Shown one piece after another: positions 63,376-64,000 of a stretch of 64,000 nt of DNA. The notes under the pieces are model-generated. The model was given only the letters and a program-made list of their open reading frames with translations, was not told where the DNA came from and did no database searches. The DNA lies in contig NZ_KQ949118.1 in assembly GCF_001514305.1 (NCBI RefSeq), positions 11,506 to 75,505 on the forward strand, given 5' to 3'. Each line of letters starts with the position of its first letter. Positions within the stretch are counted from its first letter, which is position 1. The position numbers were made by a program, and so were the translations under genes. This stretch comes from Streptomyces dysideae (lineage in GTDB: Bacteria; Actinomycetota; Actinomycetes; Streptomycetales; Streptomycetaceae).

Positions 63376-64000
63376 ATGACCGCCCCGATACCCAGGGACA
63401 TCCCGGACCTCCCCGCGGTCCCGGGCACGCCCAGGCTGCTGCCCTCGCCCGTCCCCGCCACGGCGGTGGTGACCCCCGTACGCCGCCCGCTGACCGCCAC
63501 GTACCGCACACTGATCGCCCTGACGGCGACAGCGACGGTAACCGCCGAACTGCTCCTCGGCAGCCCCCTCCGAACCCTGAGCCTCTTCTCCACCCAGGCC
63601 ACGATCCTGCTGGCCCTGACGCTCACCGTCTCGGCCCGCCGCGCCTGGACCGCCCGCCGCCCGCTCCCCTCGTCCCTGACGGGCGCCGCACTCCTCTACG
63701 TCATGATCACGGGCTTGGTGTACCACCTGCTCCTGGCAAACTCGACGAGCCCCTTCGCGCTCACGCCCGAGGCAACGCACCCGGCCGGCTGGCACGCGAT
63801 CACGAACCAGCTCCTCCATACGGCGATCCCCATCGCGGCCGTACTGGACTGGCTGCTCCTGACCCCCAACGCCCGCCTCCACCTCCGCCAGGCGGCAACG
63901 TGGCTCCTCTTCCCCCTGGCCTACCTGGCCTTCACCTTCACCCGAGGCGAACTGCTCCTCCCCGGCACGCCGACCCGCTACCTCTACCCCTTCCTGGACG
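63376..64000 (+). CDS. Pr6Pr-family membrane protein, partial
   Basis: 208 residues are visible before the right edge. A Pro-rich N-terminus (IPRDIPDLPAVPGTPRLLP) precedes helices (YRTLIALTATATVTAELLL; ATILLALTLTVSA; AALLYVMITGLVYHLLLA) and the conserved WHAITNQLLHTAIPIAAVLDWLL segment of the Pr6Pr family. TAGCGT lies 9 nt before ATG 63376, consistent with a leaderless or very short leader. Its function is unknown. Confidence 0.85.
   Translation, partial: MTAPIPRDIPDLPAVPGTPRLLPSPVPATAVVTPVRRPLTATYRTLIALTATATVTAELLLGSPLRTLSLFSTQATILLALTLTVSARRAWTARRPLPSSLTGAALLYVMITGLVYHLLLANSTSPFALTPEATHPAGWHAITNQLLHTAIPIAAVLDWLLLTPNARLHLRQAATWLLFPLAYLAFTFTRGELLLPGTPTRYLYPFLD

Overview
The window is high-GC actinobacterial chromosome, and Streptomyces is the clear fit. 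The third codon position is almost always G or C. Many genes start with GTG and overlap the preceding stop as GTGA or ATGA. The window also carries developmental markers: BldG, WblA, a Crp homologue, a Tad pilus cluster and a probable 6C RNA. From memory, the gene order from about 10.5 kb to the right edge matches the Streptomyces coelicolor SCO3540-SCO3583 neighbourhood (tmk, topA, hppA, bldG, tad, acs, nhaA, nth, crp, arsA pair, wblA, pbp). No alignment was run.

Left edge, 1-10.4 kb, looks accessory. A very large secreted RHS/YD-repeat protein is cut by the window edge, so its C-terminal tip is not visible. It follows a 1249-aa secreted LamG-domain protein on the same strand. A gene-poor kilobase with the 3' remnant of an SRPBCC-type gene separates them from a tRNA-Thr(CGU) whose 3' end faces the accessory block.

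10.5-26 kb is core on the minus strand: a lipoprotein alpha/beta hydrolase, holB, a thymidylate kinase fused to an MFS-like membrane domain, topA, a small membrane protein, a methyltransferase, a small lipoprotein and the proton-pumping pyrophosphatase hppA. A 203-bp CTAG-ended repeat element lies at 20.5 kb. A related inverted copy lies at 53 kb.

26-35.4 kb holds the anti-sigma-like gene and bldG, then a DECH-box helicase on the plus strand. The helicase converges on and overlaps a seven-gene Tad/Flp pilus cluster: CpaE-like, CpaF/TadA ATPase, TadB, TadC, a Flp-like DUF4244 pilin, TadE and a second TadE-like gene. This is the known actinobacterial helicase/secretion neighbourhood. A likely 6C small RNA sits upstream of the cluster.

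35.9-48.9 kb: a HAD phosphatase, a degenerate Fic-fold protein with a palindrome over its start, a CooC/MinD-like ATPase, a deacetylase-like lipoprotein, a SulP transporter fused to beta-carbonic anhydrase, acs, nhaA, a holin-superfamily small membrane protein coupled to an epoxide-hydrolase-like enzyme, and a 60-aa protein.

48.9-64 kb: a coupled operon nth, a 76-aa His/Gln/Pro-rich ORF, CoA pyrophosphatase and a MarP-like membrane protease. Then come crp with a palindromic Crp-like site upstream, MBL and Nudix hydrolases, RidA and DUF4177 proteins, two ArsA-type ATPases, wblA, a class A penicillin-binding protein, a YqeY protein, a metallophosphoesterase, and the start of a Pr6Pr-type membrane protein cut by the right edge.

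No CRISPR array, rRNA, integrase or intact transposase was seen. Start codons were chosen from Shine-Dalgarno sequences, coupling overlaps and family length, and several differ from the longest open frame.
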